A stretch of DNA of 64,000 nucleotides from Sva-07 sp963710625 (GCA_963710625.1 CAVQBG010000026.1:186001-250000); one strand, 5' to 3'. Positions 8,093 through 16,168 are shown, counted from the stretch's first letter. Notes: generated from the letters alone by a model not told the origin. Made by a program: numbers and translations.

Positions 8093-8119
8093 TGTCACAT
8101 CGCGACCTGCGGTCTCGTC
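8093..8119 (+). promoter_or_regulatory. ECF41-type promoter facing the oxidoreductase operon
   Basis: TGTCACA at 8093-8099, exactly 16 bases, then CGTC at 8116-8119. This is a full match to the known ECF41 consensus. It would start a transcript near 8125 that covers the small frame at 8198, the flavin oxidoreductase and the deazaflavin reductase. Confidence 0.8.
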
Positions 8120-8197
8120 AACACGGTGAGATCACGACGCGACCCAGACGTCGTGACGCCGGCCGAAACGACGAACCGTCGCGGAGAAAGGTTGATC

Positions 8198-8326
8198 ATG
8201 CGCGAACAGCTCACCACCGACTGGCCGATGCGCCGGCGCCCGCCGCTCCCGGAGCCTCGGGCGCGGCGTCGGAGCACGACCCGAAGCACGGCTTGGGGAC
8301 GGATCGAGGGGGGCGATCGTGGCTGA
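8198..8326 (+). CDS. Possible 42-residue leader peptide of the ECF41 operon
   Basis: A frame from ATG 8198 with a purine-rich binding site (GAGAAAGG, 7 bases upstream) to TGA 8326. The stop overlaps the GTG start of the next gene by 8 bases, which would couple translation. The product is short and Arg/Pro-rich with no recognised family. The arrangement is the main support; it could be a non-functional frame. Confidence 0.25.
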   Translation: MREQLTTDWPMRRRPPLPEPRARRRSTTRSTAWGRIEGGDRG

Positions 8327-9671
8327 ATCGAGGATCCCGGACCCCGTCGACGTCGTGGTGATCGGAGGTGGCCTCGCTGGGCTCACGGCTGCGTACCACA
8401 TCGCCGACCGCGGCCTGTCCGTCGTCGTGCTCGAGGCCCGTTCGGCGGTCGGGGGTCGGGCGACGACCGATCTCCGGTCGGGGATGTTGTTCAATCAGGG
8501 GCCGCGGGCCTTCTACCTCGATGGTGCGGCCCTGTCGACGCTCCGCGAGATGGGCGTGGATCCGGTCGGAGGCGTCCCGGCGAGCAGGGGCGCCGTCGCG
8601 GTGACGAGCGATCGGGTCGGTCTGCTCCCCGGAAACGCCGGCACGCTGGCGCGGACCCGACTGCTCGACATCGGCGGCAAGTTCGAAGTGGGTCGGCTCC
8701 TGTCGTCGATCGCGAAGATCGACGTGTCGGCGCTGGCGAACATCTCGTCGGACGACTGGGTTCGTGGCGCTGTGAAGCGGGACAGCGCCCGCGAGCTCGT
8801 TCGCGGCCTGATGCGGGTCGCGACCTATGTGGCCGATCTCGATCGGCTGTCGGCCGACGTCGGAGTGCGACAGCTGCAGATGGTCCTCGGCGGGGTGCTC
8901 TACGTCGATGGGGGCTGGATCGCGGTGGCCCGGGCGCTGCTGGCGCGAGCCCAGGAGCGGGGAGCCGTGGTGGCCACCGGGGCGCAGGCCGGTCCGATCC
9001 AACCGGACGGTGCGCGGTGGACCGTCCCCACCCGGCGGGGCGACTTCAGTGCCCGGCAAGTGGTGATCGCGGGGCTCGCACCAGGCGCGGCGGCTCGGGT
9101 TGCTGGCTCTGCCGACCTCGGCGCGTGGGCGGCGTCGAGCACACCCGCACTGGCAGCCGTGCTCGACGTCGGGCTCTCCGAGTTGCCCATACCCGGCCGC
9201 TGCTTCGCGTGCGGGATGGGTTCGCCGTTCTACGTATCGGTGCACGGCCCCCCCGCTGATCTCGGCGATGGCATCGTCCTGCACGCCATGAAGTACCTGT
9301 CACACAGCGACACCTCCGACGCAACGGCATTGAGAACGCAGATCGAGGACTTCCTCGAACGTGTGCAACCGGGATGGCGCGATCGCGTCGTGACGGAGCG
9401 GTTCCTGCGCAAGATGACGGTGGCGCACGCCCTCACCACGCCCGACCGGAACGGCGTGGCCGGGCGATATCCCCATGCGGTACGAGACCGCAAGGGTGTC
9501 TTCGTCGCCGGCGATTGGGTCGGTCCCGTTGGCCACCTGTCGGACGCGTCGATCGCAAGCGCAGCCACGGTCGCTCGGCGGCTCGCCGGCGAGCGAAGCG
9601 GAGCCGGCGCGTCGACGCCCGCTGGGAGTGGGCCCTCTGATGGCTCGTCGTGTCAGGATGCTCGGCGATGA
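8319..9671 (+). CDS. FAD-dependent oxidoreductase (phytoene desaturase/amine oxidase-like)
   Basis: The protein has 450 residues from GTG 8319, with a GAGGGGGG binding site 5 bases upstream. The N-terminus has the dinucleotide-binding VVVIGGGLAGLTAAYH, then LEARSAVGGRATT, the usual second part of the FAD site. The C-terminal GVFVAGDWVG near residue 400 completes the flavin site. This layout is that of the CrtI/protoporphyrinogen oxidase/amine oxidase group. The substrate is unknown. The last 25 residues are Ser/Gly-rich and read like a tail. The gene overlaps the next by ATGA, so the two are co-translated, and it lies under an ECF41 promoter. Confidence 0.85.
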   Translation: MAESRIPDPVDVVVIGGGLAGLTAAYHIADRGLSVVVLEARSAVGGRATTDLRSGMLFNQGPRAFYLDGAALSTLREMGVDPVGGVPASRGAVAVTSDRVGLLPGNAGTLARTRLLDIGGKFEVGRLLSSIAKIDVSALANISSDDWVRGAVKRDSARELVRGLMRVATYVADLDRLSADVGVRQLQMVLGGVLYVDGGWIAVARALLARAQERGAVVATGAQAGPIQPDGARWTVPTRRGDFSARQVVIAGLAPGAAARVAGSADLGAWAASSTPALAAVLDVGLSELPIPGRCFACGMGSPFYVSVHGPPADLGDGIVLHAMKYLSHSDTSDATALRTQIEDFLERVQPGWRDRVVTERFLRKMTVAHALTTPDRNGVAGRYPHAVRDRKGVFVAGDWVGPVGHLSDASIASAATVARRLAGERSGAGASTPAGSGPSDGSSCQDARR

Positions 9672-10159
9672 GGCGGAAGCTGTTCTCCGACGAGCGGATC
9701 CGGCGCATGTACGAATCGGGCCGGGGCGACACCATGGCGCGGCGGATGGCCCGGTTCTGGGCCCGGGTGCACTCGCTGGGCCTGCTGCCGACGCGTTGGG
9801 TCACCCTCGAGGTGCCGGGGCACCGCAGCGGCGAGCTTCGGCGCTTCCCCCTGGGCATGGCCGATGTCGACGGCGAGTGGTTCCTGGTGTCGATGCTCGG
9901 CGAGTGCGCCTGGGTCCGCAATGTCCGAGCTGCAGGCGGACGGGTCGTGCTGCGTCGCCGACGAGCGCGTGCGTGCACGCTGCAGGAAGTGCCGGTTGAG
10001 GATCGAGGCCCGATCCTGCGCCGCTACGTCGACAAGGTGCCGGGTGGCCGGCCTCACATTCCGGTCGACAGGGGCGCACCCGTCGCGGAGTTCCAAGCCG
10101 TCGCCGCCGACTATCCCGTCTTCGTCGTGATCGAAGATGCCGATGCGGCGCCCCGCTGA
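9668..10159 (+). CDS. Deazaflavin (F420)-dependent nitroreductase-family protein
   Basis: The protein has 163 residues from ATG 9668; a GTG at 9650 in frame is less likely because ATGA couples it to the gene before. LEVPGHRSGELRRFPLG and FLVSMLGECAWVRNVRAAG match the split beta-barrel Ddn-type reductases that use F420 or related cofactors in actinobacteria. Together with the flavin oxidoreductase it forms a two-gene redox unit probably switched on by ECF41. The natural substrate is not predictable. Confidence 0.85.
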   Translation: MRRKLFSDERIRRMYESGRGDTMARRMARFWARVHSLGLLPTRWVTLEVPGHRSGELRRFPLGMADVDGEWFLVSMLGECAWVRNVRAAGGRVVLRRRRARACTLQEVPVEDRGPILRRYVDKVPGGRPHIPVDRGAPVAEFQAVAADYPVFVVIEDADAAPR

Positions 10160-10354
10160 TGGGCTTCGCCCCCGAATGCGACCGGTGAGGCCGCCGGGGC
10201 GCCAACTGGCGCGACGTCGGTACCGCCGTCCCACCACATACCCGGCGTTCTCACGCGCTAACGCCACACCAGCTCAGCAGCCGAGCCGCGGCGCAGATGG
10301 CTACCCCATCAGACAGCCGGCCAAGCTCGAAGCGCCGTGTGGGATGCTCGTGTG

Positions 10355-10765
10355 ATGCGAACCGCCTCCATCGCCACGTCATCGACGCTGGCGTCGATCG
10401 CGGCGCTCCATGTCGGATGGGGATGTGGTGCATCGTTCCCCTTCCGGGACCGCAAGCAGTTGGCCGACTCGGTAGCAGGTTCAAGCACCACGCCAGGGCC
10501 CCGAGACTGCCTCGCAGTCGCCGGGCTCCTCGCCTGCGCCGCCGGCCTGGTTGCCGACGTGTTGCCACTCGGTCCAACGGCCCGACGCGCTGGTGTGCTC
10601 GGTGTCGCGCTCGTGCTGGCTGGTCGCGGCGCAGTGGGCGTCGCCGGGCGCACAGGATCGATTGTTCCGTGGACCCCGTCGGCGCACTTCAACGACCTCG
10701 ACAAGCGGTACTACGGGCCCCTGTGCCTTCTACTCTCGAGCGGCGCTCTGCTGTCCGTTCGCTGA
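10355..10765 (+). CDS. DUF3995 integral membrane protein
   Basis: The protein has 136 residues with about four hydrophobic segments (residues 5-24, 47-66, 73-92 and 115-134). FPFRDRKQLADSVAG after the first helix and the C-terminal FNDLDKRYYGPLCLLL match DUF3995 membrane proteins. The function is unknown. The start ATG 10355 is chosen because the hydrophobic N-terminus begins there. It is directly followed by the first copy of the intergenic repeat. Confidence 0.75.
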   Translation: MRTASIATSSTLASIAALHVGWGCGASFPFRDRKQLADSVAGSSTTPGPRDCLAVAGLLACAAGLVADVLPLGPTARRAGVLGVALVLAGRGAVGVAGRTGSIVPWTPSAHFNDLDKRYYGPLCLLLSSGALLSVR

Positions 10766-10786
10766 GATCGACGTCAACCAGAACCG

Positions 10787-10869
10787 ATCAGAACGCGCAC
10801 ACCTGGCTGCCTGTTCGAGACCGCTCGTACCGGCACGTTCGATCGGGCGATCCCACCCAGATCGTGCAG
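10787..10869 (+). repeat. Intergenic repeat copy R1
   Basis: Left box CAGAACGC at 10789. The core ACCGGCACGTTCGATCGG starts 40 bases later (39 in the best copies). The right box, with CCAGATCGTGC, sits 23 bases after the core start. CCGCTCG before the core can pair with CGATCGG after it. It lies between DUF3995 and the MazEF pair. Confidence 0.65.
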
Positions 10870-10883
10870 CGGCTCGCCGCTGG

Positions 10884-11216
10884 TCAGGATGTTGCGAGGC
10901 CGAGGAACACGACGACCGATCGTGCGAGTCTGGCCATGTCGTCGTCGGACAGTCGGCCGATTCGTTCGCCAAGTTTGGGGCGAGGAACGGTCGTGATCTT
11001 GTCGACCATGAGCCGGCTCGGTTGGCGGATGCCGGTTGTCTCGTCGGAGTCGACAGGTATGCGAAACAGTGGAGCATCGGTGTCGTCAGTGGTGAACGCA
11101 CAGACCGTGACCGAAGTGGTTGCGTCGAAGAGATCGTCTTGGATGATGACGACCGGTCGCGGCTTGCCGGCGTACCCGCTGCCGGCGGCAGCGGTCCAGA
11201 TCTCGCCGCGTTTCAC
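10884..11216 (-). CDS. mazF: MazF/PemK-family mRNA interferase toxin
   Basis: The protein has 110 residues. MKRGEIWTAA, then GKPRPVVIIQDDLF, is the classic PemK/MazF start, and TTVPRPKLGERIGRL is the usual C-terminal strand and helix. These toxins cut RNA at short sequences. The gene begins inside the last four bases of the antitoxin gene (overlap 11213-11216), so the antitoxin is made first. The promoter and a perfect dyad lie upstream of the antitoxin. Confidence 0.92.
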   Translation of the reverse strand: MKRGEIWTAAAGSGYAGKPRPVVIIQDDLFDATTSVTVCAFTTDDTDAPLFRIPVDSDETTGIRQPSRLMVDKITTVPRPKLGERIGRLSDDDMARLARSVVVFLGLATS

Positions 11217-11431
11217 TCGTTGGCGCCGAGTGCGTCGATGAACGCTTGATCATCGGACTCGAGGTCGCTGTTCGCTACGGCGAGCGATTGATCGTGGGCT
11301 TGCTGTGCGAACTGGGGTGATCGGACGTCAGGCACCCAGAATTGAACGGGGCGCAGGCCCTGTGCGCGGAGCCGCTCGCGATGAGCGCGCACCCGGACCG
11401 CGCTTGCGGCAGTTGAACGTTGACGAGCCAC
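11213..11431 (-). CDS. MazE-like antitoxin (DUF3018 family)
   Basis: The protein has 72 residues. RVRAHRERLRAQGLRP and FWVPDVRSPQFAQQAHDQS followed by DDQAFIDAL match the DUF3018 antitoxins that accompany MazF-type toxins. The N-terminal basic part should bind the operator and the C-terminal acidic part should wrap the toxin. It overlaps mazF by 4 bases. Confidence 0.88.
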   Translation of the reverse strand: MARQRSTAASAVRVRAHRERLRAQGLRPVQFWVPDVRSPQFAQQAHDQSLAVANSDLESDDQAFIDALGANE

Positions 11432-11438
11432 AACCGGA

Positions 11439-11452
11439 CGTTACATGTAACG
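11439..11452. promoter_or_regulatory. Perfect dyad operator of the MazEF pair
   Basis: CGTTACATGTAACG is a perfect 14 bp palindrome 7 bases upstream of the antitoxin start on the minus strand. This is the usual place for the autoregulatory site of a type II toxin-antitoxin operon. Confidence 0.65.
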
Positions 11453-11495
11453 CTGGTCTCAACGCAACGGATCTCGTGACATCATCGGGAAGTGC

Positions 11496-11578
11496 GCCCA
11501 GAATGTTCCGGGCCACAACCGCCTCAGGCCGCTCCTGATCGGCACGTACGAGAGCGGCGCGGTGCTCGAGAACGTGCG
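11496..11578 (+). repeat. Intergenic repeat copy R2 (reference copy)
   Basis: Left box GCCCAGAATG at 11496-11505. Core ATCGGCACGT starts at 11538, 39 bases after CAGAA. Right box GGTGCTCGAGAACGTGCG is at 11561-11578, 23 bases after the core start. GCCGCTC (11529-11535) and GAGCGGC (11552-11558) form a perfect 7 bp stem around the core. Confidence 0.8.
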
Positions 11579-11697
11579 AGTGTGTCGACCCGTCGGTCAT
11601 CGACCGCATTGGTCGGTCGTGCGTAGTCTGCGGGCTGGTTGCGACGGTCTGGAATCTTGCCGTGGTCGCTCGCACCGGATCGCGTAGGTTCGACATC

Positions 11698-11823
11698 GTG
11701 TTGAGTGCCGAACGGTTGAGATGTTTCGCGCGGAACGGGTTCGTCGTGGTGCCCGGCGTCATCGACGAAGCGGTGCTGGCCGTCCTGGAGGCCGAGGTCG
11801 ACGCGCTGATGGCTGATGATTGA
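11698..11823 (+). pseudogene. Phytanoyl-CoA dioxygenase, N-terminal remnant
   Basis: GTG 11698 to TGA 11823 encodes 41 residues. LRCFARNGFVVVPGVIDEAVLAV then EAEVDALM is the typical beginning of PhyH-family 2OG-Fe(II) dioxygenases (about 250-300 residues when whole). The iron-binding His-x-Asp and distal His are all missing and no continuation is found in any frame before the next gene at 11847. This is a truncated relic. Confidence 0.6.
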
Positions 11824-11846
11824 AACGAGCGTGAACCGGCGGGGAT

Positions 11847-13367
11847 GTGACTGAGGCCATCCATCGCCGGCTGGAGGAGCTCGAATCGAAGGCCGATCCC
11901 AGCGACCTCGACCTCGAGATGCTCGCCCGGCTGTACCTGGCGGTTGGCAGTGAGAAGGCGCGGCCGATCTTTGCGCAGCTTGCAGCGGAGTCGGAAGAGC
12001 GTCAGCGGGCCGCGGGGTTCGTCGTACCGACGGCGTACCTCTACCGCAGCAACCTATGGCGACTCGCCGGCGACGATGTTCGCGCACGCGAAGAGCTGCT
12101 GACGTCGCGCGACGTGCTGGCGTCCAAGGCGCGCGCCAGCGACCAACGCAAGCCTCCCTACCTGTTCACGCTGTTCCTGCTCGGTGACGACGACGAGCTG
12201 CTCGCCGCCGGCGCCGAGTTCGGCGAGCAGGCCTGCGGCGAGTTGGGTTGGGCGGTCGTGGCGACCGCGCTGGCCCATCGCGAGGGCGATGCGGCCGAAC
12301 TGGAGCGTCGACTCGCGGACTGGGACGAGCGGGCAGCGGCCGAGCCCGTCGACATCGACGGCATGCATCCATCGCACCGCGACCTCCGCAACCTGTTGCA
12401 GGCGCGGTACGGCACGGCGCGAACCGCCGCCACCGCTGCATCAGCGTCCCGACCGACGCTGACCCCGCAGGTCGAAGACGTCATCGATGCAGACGTGCTC
12501 GGCTGGTGGGGCCAGTACGTCGTGGCGGCCCACGCCGAGGTCGTCACGCTGTACGACACCGATGCGCGAACCGTGGCGTACCGAGTCACCGCACAGAGCA
12601 CCGACGTACTCGCCTGGGACGCAACAGGGACACAATTCGCCGCAGGACGTGTTGCCTACGTGCTCGCGAACACGCCCTCCGGCCTCGTGGCGACGATTTT
12701 GCGCCCGGGCGGGTTCTGCTCGATCGCGGGACACCTGCTCGCCGTCGAACGGGGCTTCGACGCCGCGGTGTACCGGGCGGACGGCGCTGAACTCGCCGTC
12801 GGGCGTGCACCGGTTGCGCTTGCCCCAGCCGCCAAGGCGTTTGCCGTCGGGGCGGAGAGCGGATTGCTCCGCATCGCGCGGCTCGACGTCGACCTGAGTG
12901 TCCGCGAGTCGGTCGACATCGACCAGCAGTGCTCGGCGCTGGCGTGGTTCCCGGACGGCACCCGGTTGGTGTGCGGCGTCGACGCCGGCCAGACCGTGCG
13001 CACGGTGGAGGTGGCGTCCGGCGAGGTGCTCGACGAGGCTGCGCTCCACTATGACGACCCGATCGTCGATGTCGCAGCTGCGCCGTCCGGCGCGAACGTC
13101 GCGTCGGTCGGATTCGACGGGGTGCTCGGCGTACGCCGTCTCGATCCCCAGCTGTCGTTGAGTTATTCGTTAGGGGAACGCCTCGAGGCACTCAGCTGGG
13201 ACGCAACGGGCGAGCTGATCGCGGTGCTCGGCGACAGCGGCTGGTTCGTGGTGACCACACAGGGCGAGCGTCTCGACGTCGAGCCGGCAACGTCGTTGGC
13301 GTGGCACCCAACCGAACGAAGGCTGGCGGTCGGTCGTGGTGGCCAGCTGACCGTGCTCGCCTACTGA
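11847..13367 (+). CDS. Helical-repeat plus beta-propeller (WD40-like) protein
   Basis: The protein has 506 residues from GTG 11847, with a GCGGGG binding site. Residues 1-190 are helical and TPR-like (LARLYLAVGSEKARPIF, YLYRSNLWRLAGDDVRAREE). From about 210 to the end there are repeated strands with WD40/propeller character (DVLAWDATGTQFAAG, SALAWFPDGTRLVCG, EALSWDATGELIAVLG, SLAWHPTERRLAVG). No signal peptide is seen. It is probably a cytoplasmic scaffold; no enzyme motif was found. It lies alone between two repeat copies. Confidence 0.7.
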   Translation: MTEAIHRRLEELESKADPSDLDLEMLARLYLAVGSEKARPIFAQLAAESEERQRAAGFVVPTAYLYRSNLWRLAGDDVRAREELLTSRDVLASKARASDQRKPPYLFTLFLLGDDDELLAAGAEFGEQACGELGWAVVATALAHREGDAAELERRLADWDERAAAEPVDIDGMHPSHRDLRNLLQARYGTARTAATAASASRPTLTPQVEDVIDADVLGWWGQYVVAAHAEVVTLYDTDARTVAYRVTAQSTDVLAWDATGTQFAAGRVAYVLANTPSGLVATILRPGGFCSIAGHLLAVERGFDAAVYRADGAELAVGRAPVALAPAAKAFAVGAESGLLRIARLDVDLSVRESVDIDQQCSALAWFPDGTRLVCGVDAGQTVRTVEVASGEVLDEAALHYDDPIVDVAAAPSGANVASVGFDGVLGVRRLDPQLSLSYSLGERLEALSWDATGELIAVLGDSGWFVVTTQGERLDVEPATSLAWHPTERRLAVGRGGQLTVLAY

Positions 13368-13506
13368 GCGCGCAGGCGACGCAGCACGAAAGACCCGCCG
13401 ATCCCGATGGTGCCATCGTCTCCCGAAGACCGAGCGCTCCGAACGGCGCCACAGAGGCGAGCATTTCATGGCTGCACATCGCAATGGTAGGGATGCCAAC
13501 CGATCC

Positions 13507-13588
13507 GCCCATATCTCCGGGGCGAGGACCGCGCCGGGGCCGAGCAGATCGGCACATCTCCCGCACACCGACGCGCTCAGTACATCGG
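13507..13588 (+). repeat. Intergenic repeat copy R3
   Basis: Left box GCCCATAT at 13507. Core AGATCGGCACATCT has ATCGGCAC at 13548, 41 bases later (42 in R2 and R5 from the same point). AGAT and ATCT pair across the core. The right box GCGCTCAGTACATCGG follows at the expected offset with several changes. Confidence 0.55.
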
Positions 13589-13666
13589 TCGACGACGCCC
13601 GGGGAGCAGTCCCGAAAGCCCCGAAGTTGTGACGTGACGCCTATGGGGCTTTCACGCGATGGCCGC

Positions 13667-13740
13667 CGGATTTTCAGGTCCGCCGAAAGGGTGCAGCAAC
13701 TCGGTGATCGCTGTCCACGACGGCTCAGTTGGCCGTGGCG
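13667..13740 (+). repeat. Decayed intergenic repeat copy R3b
   Basis: CGGATTTTCAGGTCCGCC then GAAAGGGTGCAGC resembles the left half of copy R8 (GATTTCCAGTCCGCC then GAAGGGTGCAAC at 19989-20016). The core is degraded (ATCGCTGTCC at 13707) and the right part is only roughly conserved (GCTCAGTTGGCCGTGGCG). Confidence 0.4.
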
Positions 13741-13754
13741 TCCAGCGAGGTGAA

Positions 13755-14129
13755 TCAGTCGTGGTCACCGACGCCGGACCACTCCCAGTCGTCGCCTGGG
13801 CAGACCTCTGCATCGTCATCTGTAACTGGCCTGACATCGATCACGGCAGACTCGACTGGCTCTCGCGCGACGACGAGGTCACCACCGCTGACGCACCCGC
13901 CATCGGTGATGACCACTCGCTCACCAGGTCCGGCCTCGGTCCAGAGGCCGTCGGGAATCTTGAAGCCGTCAGGTGCGAAACCGTTGAATCCGACCCAGAC
14001 GGTCTCGTCGGTCTGGTTCGTGAAGTCCAGGGTTGCGTCGCTTTCAAACGTGCACCCGGCCACCCCGGCAAGAATCCAGGTGACCAAGAACGCCGACCCC
14101 GATCTCCTCGAATGTGTTGCCCCGATCAT
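13755..14129 (-). CDS. Small lipoprotein of unknown function
   Basis: The protein has 124 residues. A hydrophobic signal ends in LAGVAGC (Cys26), followed by a beta-rich domain (ATLDFTNQTDETVWVGFNG) with two further Cys near the end. Similar sequences are secreted small beta-sandwich proteins; no named family is recognised. It is a single gene on the minus strand, bounded by repeat copies on both sides. Confidence 0.6.
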   Translation of the reverse strand: MIGATHSRRSGSAFLVTWILAGVAGCTFESDATLDFTNQTDETVWVGFNGFAPDGFKIPDGLWTEAGPGERVVITDGGCVSGGDLVVAREPVESAVIDVRPVTDDDAEVCPGDDWEWSGVGDHD

Positions 14130-14576
14130 CTATTGCCTGACCGCGCTCGGCAACGATGACGATCCGTCGGGCTCGGTGGGTATCTGTCCGTCGTGGCATC
14201 AATCACACCAACGCACGTCACGGGCTCAGTCTCACACAGCGCCGGAAGTGCTCGGTGACCGATCAGAAGAACGCCCACGCGCAAGGTCGCCACCCGCTCG
14301 ATATCGGCACGTATCCGAGCGGCCGCCAGCGCAGGAACGCGCGAGCGAGATCGATCCCGAGACCGTGCTGCCGAACGAAGGGAGGCAAGTCCGGACGACT
14401 CGGCCGGCGCATACCCATCGAGTCGGAACCGTCTTCGACACCCAGGCCACCGTCGCCTGATACTCCCACCAAACCCGTCAACGGGGTGCGGGCAGTGAGG
14501 TCGCGAACTCGTAGGGTCGAGTTGTGGAAGCAGAAGCCGGTCAAGTTCTGGACCGTGACTCACCGAGGCTGGTGCG
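14130..14576. other. Non-coding stretch with repeat copy R4
   Basis: About 450 bp between a minus-strand lipoprotein start and the plus-strand epimerase start. Open frames here are short and of shadow composition. It holds R4 at 14262-14343 and must contain the promoters of both flanking genes. Confidence 0.5.
14262..14343 (+). repeat. Intergenic repeat copy R4
   Basis: ATCAGAAG left box (CAGAA at 14264), ATCGGCACGT core at 14303 (39 bases on), and right box with GCGCAGGAACGCGCG at 14329-14343 (box start 23 bases after the core). CCGCTCG and CGAGCGG form a perfect 7 bp stem around the core, extended by ATA/TAT with one bulged base. Confidence 0.75.
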
Positions 14577-15569
14577 ATGAGACTGCTCGTCCTCGGTGGT
14601 TCTCACTTCGTGGGTCGAGCCTTGGTCGAGGCGGCCCTGTCGGCCGGCCACGACGTCGTCACCTTGAATCGTGGGTTGACGGGTCGCGCGAGCGATGGCG
14701 CAGTACTGCTGCGTGCCGATCGCACGAACCACGCCGAACTCGTCGCCGCGATCGGTGATCGGTCGTGGGACGCAGTGATCGACACGTGGGCGGGCCCTCC
14801 CATTCACGCCTCGTTTGCCGCCGAAGTGCTGGCGCCGCGTGTCGCCCACTACGGGTACGTGTCAAGTCGCTCGGTGTACTCGTGGCCCATCGAAATCGGC
14901 CTCGATGAATCGCACCCGGTGGTCGACGGCGACGCCACCGACACCCACGACGATGACTATGCGCGCACCAAACGCGGCAGCGAACTCGGTGTGCTGGCAG
15001 CGAAGCCCGACGCCCTCATCGCGTGGGCCGGATTGATCCTCGGTCCCTATGAAGACATTGGTCGTCTCCCGTGGTGGCTGCAACGACTGGAACGCGGCGG
15101 ACAGGTCATCGCGCCTGGTCCGCAATCGCGTCCGCTGCAGTACATCGACGCACGCGATCTCGCTGAATGGATGCTGCACTGTGCCGCGACACAGGTGGGC
15201 GGGATCTTCAACACGGTGTCCCCGGTCGGTCACAGCACCATGGGCGAGTTGCTCGACGCCGTACTCGACACAACGAGGTCGACGGCGGAGTTGGTGTGGC
15301 TCACACCTGAACAGATCGCTGAGGCCGGGATCGCTCCCTGGAGCGAACTTCCGATCTGGGTTCCACCCGACGGCCCGCTCGCAGGTCTTCACAACTGTGA
15401 CGTCACCGCCGCCATCGAAGCCGGCCTGCACTGTCGGCCGATCATCGAGACCGTCAAGGACACCTGGTCATGGCTCCGAGCCGAAGGAACGCCCGAACAT
15501 CGCGACGATCGCCCAGCGCACGGCCTCGACCGTCAACGCGAGGCCACGATCATCCACCAACACACATAG
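14577..15569 (+). CDS. NAD-dependent epimerase/dehydratase (extended SDR)
   Basis: The protein has 330 residues. The N-terminal Rossmann motif is LVLGGSHFVGRALVEAAL and the catalytic Tyr-x3-Lys is in DYARTKRGSE near residue 125. The acceptor-side residues (RPLQYIDARDLAEWML) are typical of atypical or extended SDRs acting on nucleotide sugars or similar. The last 20 residues look like an unstructured tail. It is the only gene between repeat copies R4 and R5, so it could be a mobile cassette cargo. The substrate is unknown. Confidence 0.85.
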   Translation: MRLLVLGGSHFVGRALVEAALSAGHDVVTLNRGLTGRASDGAVLLRADRTNHAELVAAIGDRSWDAVIDTWAGPPIHASFAAEVLAPRVAHYGYVSSRSVYSWPIEIGLDESHPVVDGDATDTHDDDYARTKRGSELGVLAAKPDALIAWAGLILGPYEDIGRLPWWLQRLERGGQVIAPGPQSRPLQYIDARDLAEWMLHCAATQVGGIFNTVSPVGHSTMGELLDAVLDTTRSTAELVWLTPEQIAEAGIAPWSELPIWVPPDGPLAGLHNCDVTAAIEAGLHCRPIIETVKDTWSWLRAEGTPEHRDDRPAHGLDRQREATIIHQHT

Positions 15570-15603
15570 CGGCAGGCGACCGTGCGGTCGTCTCGCCCGC
15601 CCC

Positions 15604-15686
15604 GCCCAGAATGTGCGCCTGAGATCAGCTTGCGACCTGCTCGGTATCGGCACCTCTTCGGGCGGCGAGGTGCGCTAGAGCGCGCG
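15604..15686 (+). repeat. Intergenic repeat copy R5
   Basis: Left box GCCCAGAATG (identical to R2), core ATCGGCACCT at 15646 (39 bases after CAGAA) and right box GGTGCGCTAGAGCGCGCG at 15669-15686 (23 bases after the core). The outer sequences CTCGCCCGCCC (15592-15602) and GGGCGGCGAG (15660-15669) pair with one bulge. Confidence 0.8.
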
Positions 15687-15985
15687 ACCGCGCGGGCAAC
15701 CTCGATAGCCATCGCCCAAGCTACCGATTGCGTCGACGATGCTCATCGGCCGGAGTGCTCATGGGAGGGTCCGTTCTGGTCAGCGACGGTTCGTTGGCGA
15801 ATGAGCACCACGAGCGGGGCGAGTATCAGGATCGAGGCCACGTCAACGCTGTCGTGGAACCACCCAGGGTCGACGTCTAGGACAGCCATCGCCCCACCGA
15901 CGTGCGCATTCCGCGACGTCACGAAGAGCCCGACGCCTACGCAACTGCGTCGTGGTGACATCGGTGACAACCTTGCCATGCGCGG

Positions 15986-16168
15986 GTGTCGCTGTCGCTC
16001 GGCGGTCAGATCTACGACCCCGACGACCCGATGGGGAAGGTGTTCTTCAACATCCTCGCCACGTTCGCCGAGTTCGAAGTGGGCCTGATCCTAGGTGTCG
16101 ATGAACAAGCATGGTTGGCGCCGGGTGACCGCGGTATGTCGGCGGTGGGACATGGCCGTAGCCGGTGA
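15986..16168 (+). pseudogene. Serine recombinase (resolvase) fragment
   Basis: SLGGQIYDPDDPMGKVFFN followed by ILATFAEFEVGLI is a clear internal piece of a Tn3-type resolvase, covering the end of the catalytic domain and the start of the long E helix. Homology runs from about 15986 to 16095. The N-terminal part with the catalytic Ser and the DNA-binding C-terminus are both missing, and the frame continues into unrelated sequence. It is a relic of a past mobile element. Confidence 0.7.

Larger units (their letters stand above)
13368..13754. other. Non-coding stretch with two repeat copies
   Basis: No gene is supportable in these 390 bp between convergent genes. They hold repeat copy R3 (13507-13588) and a decayed copy (13667-13740). 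Confidence 0.5.

Noticed and set aside
15743..15889. Minus-strand 48-residue frame with one possible membrane helix
   Set aside because: No binding site, no homologue recognised and surrounding DNA is decayed. Mentioned in the intergenic entry only.
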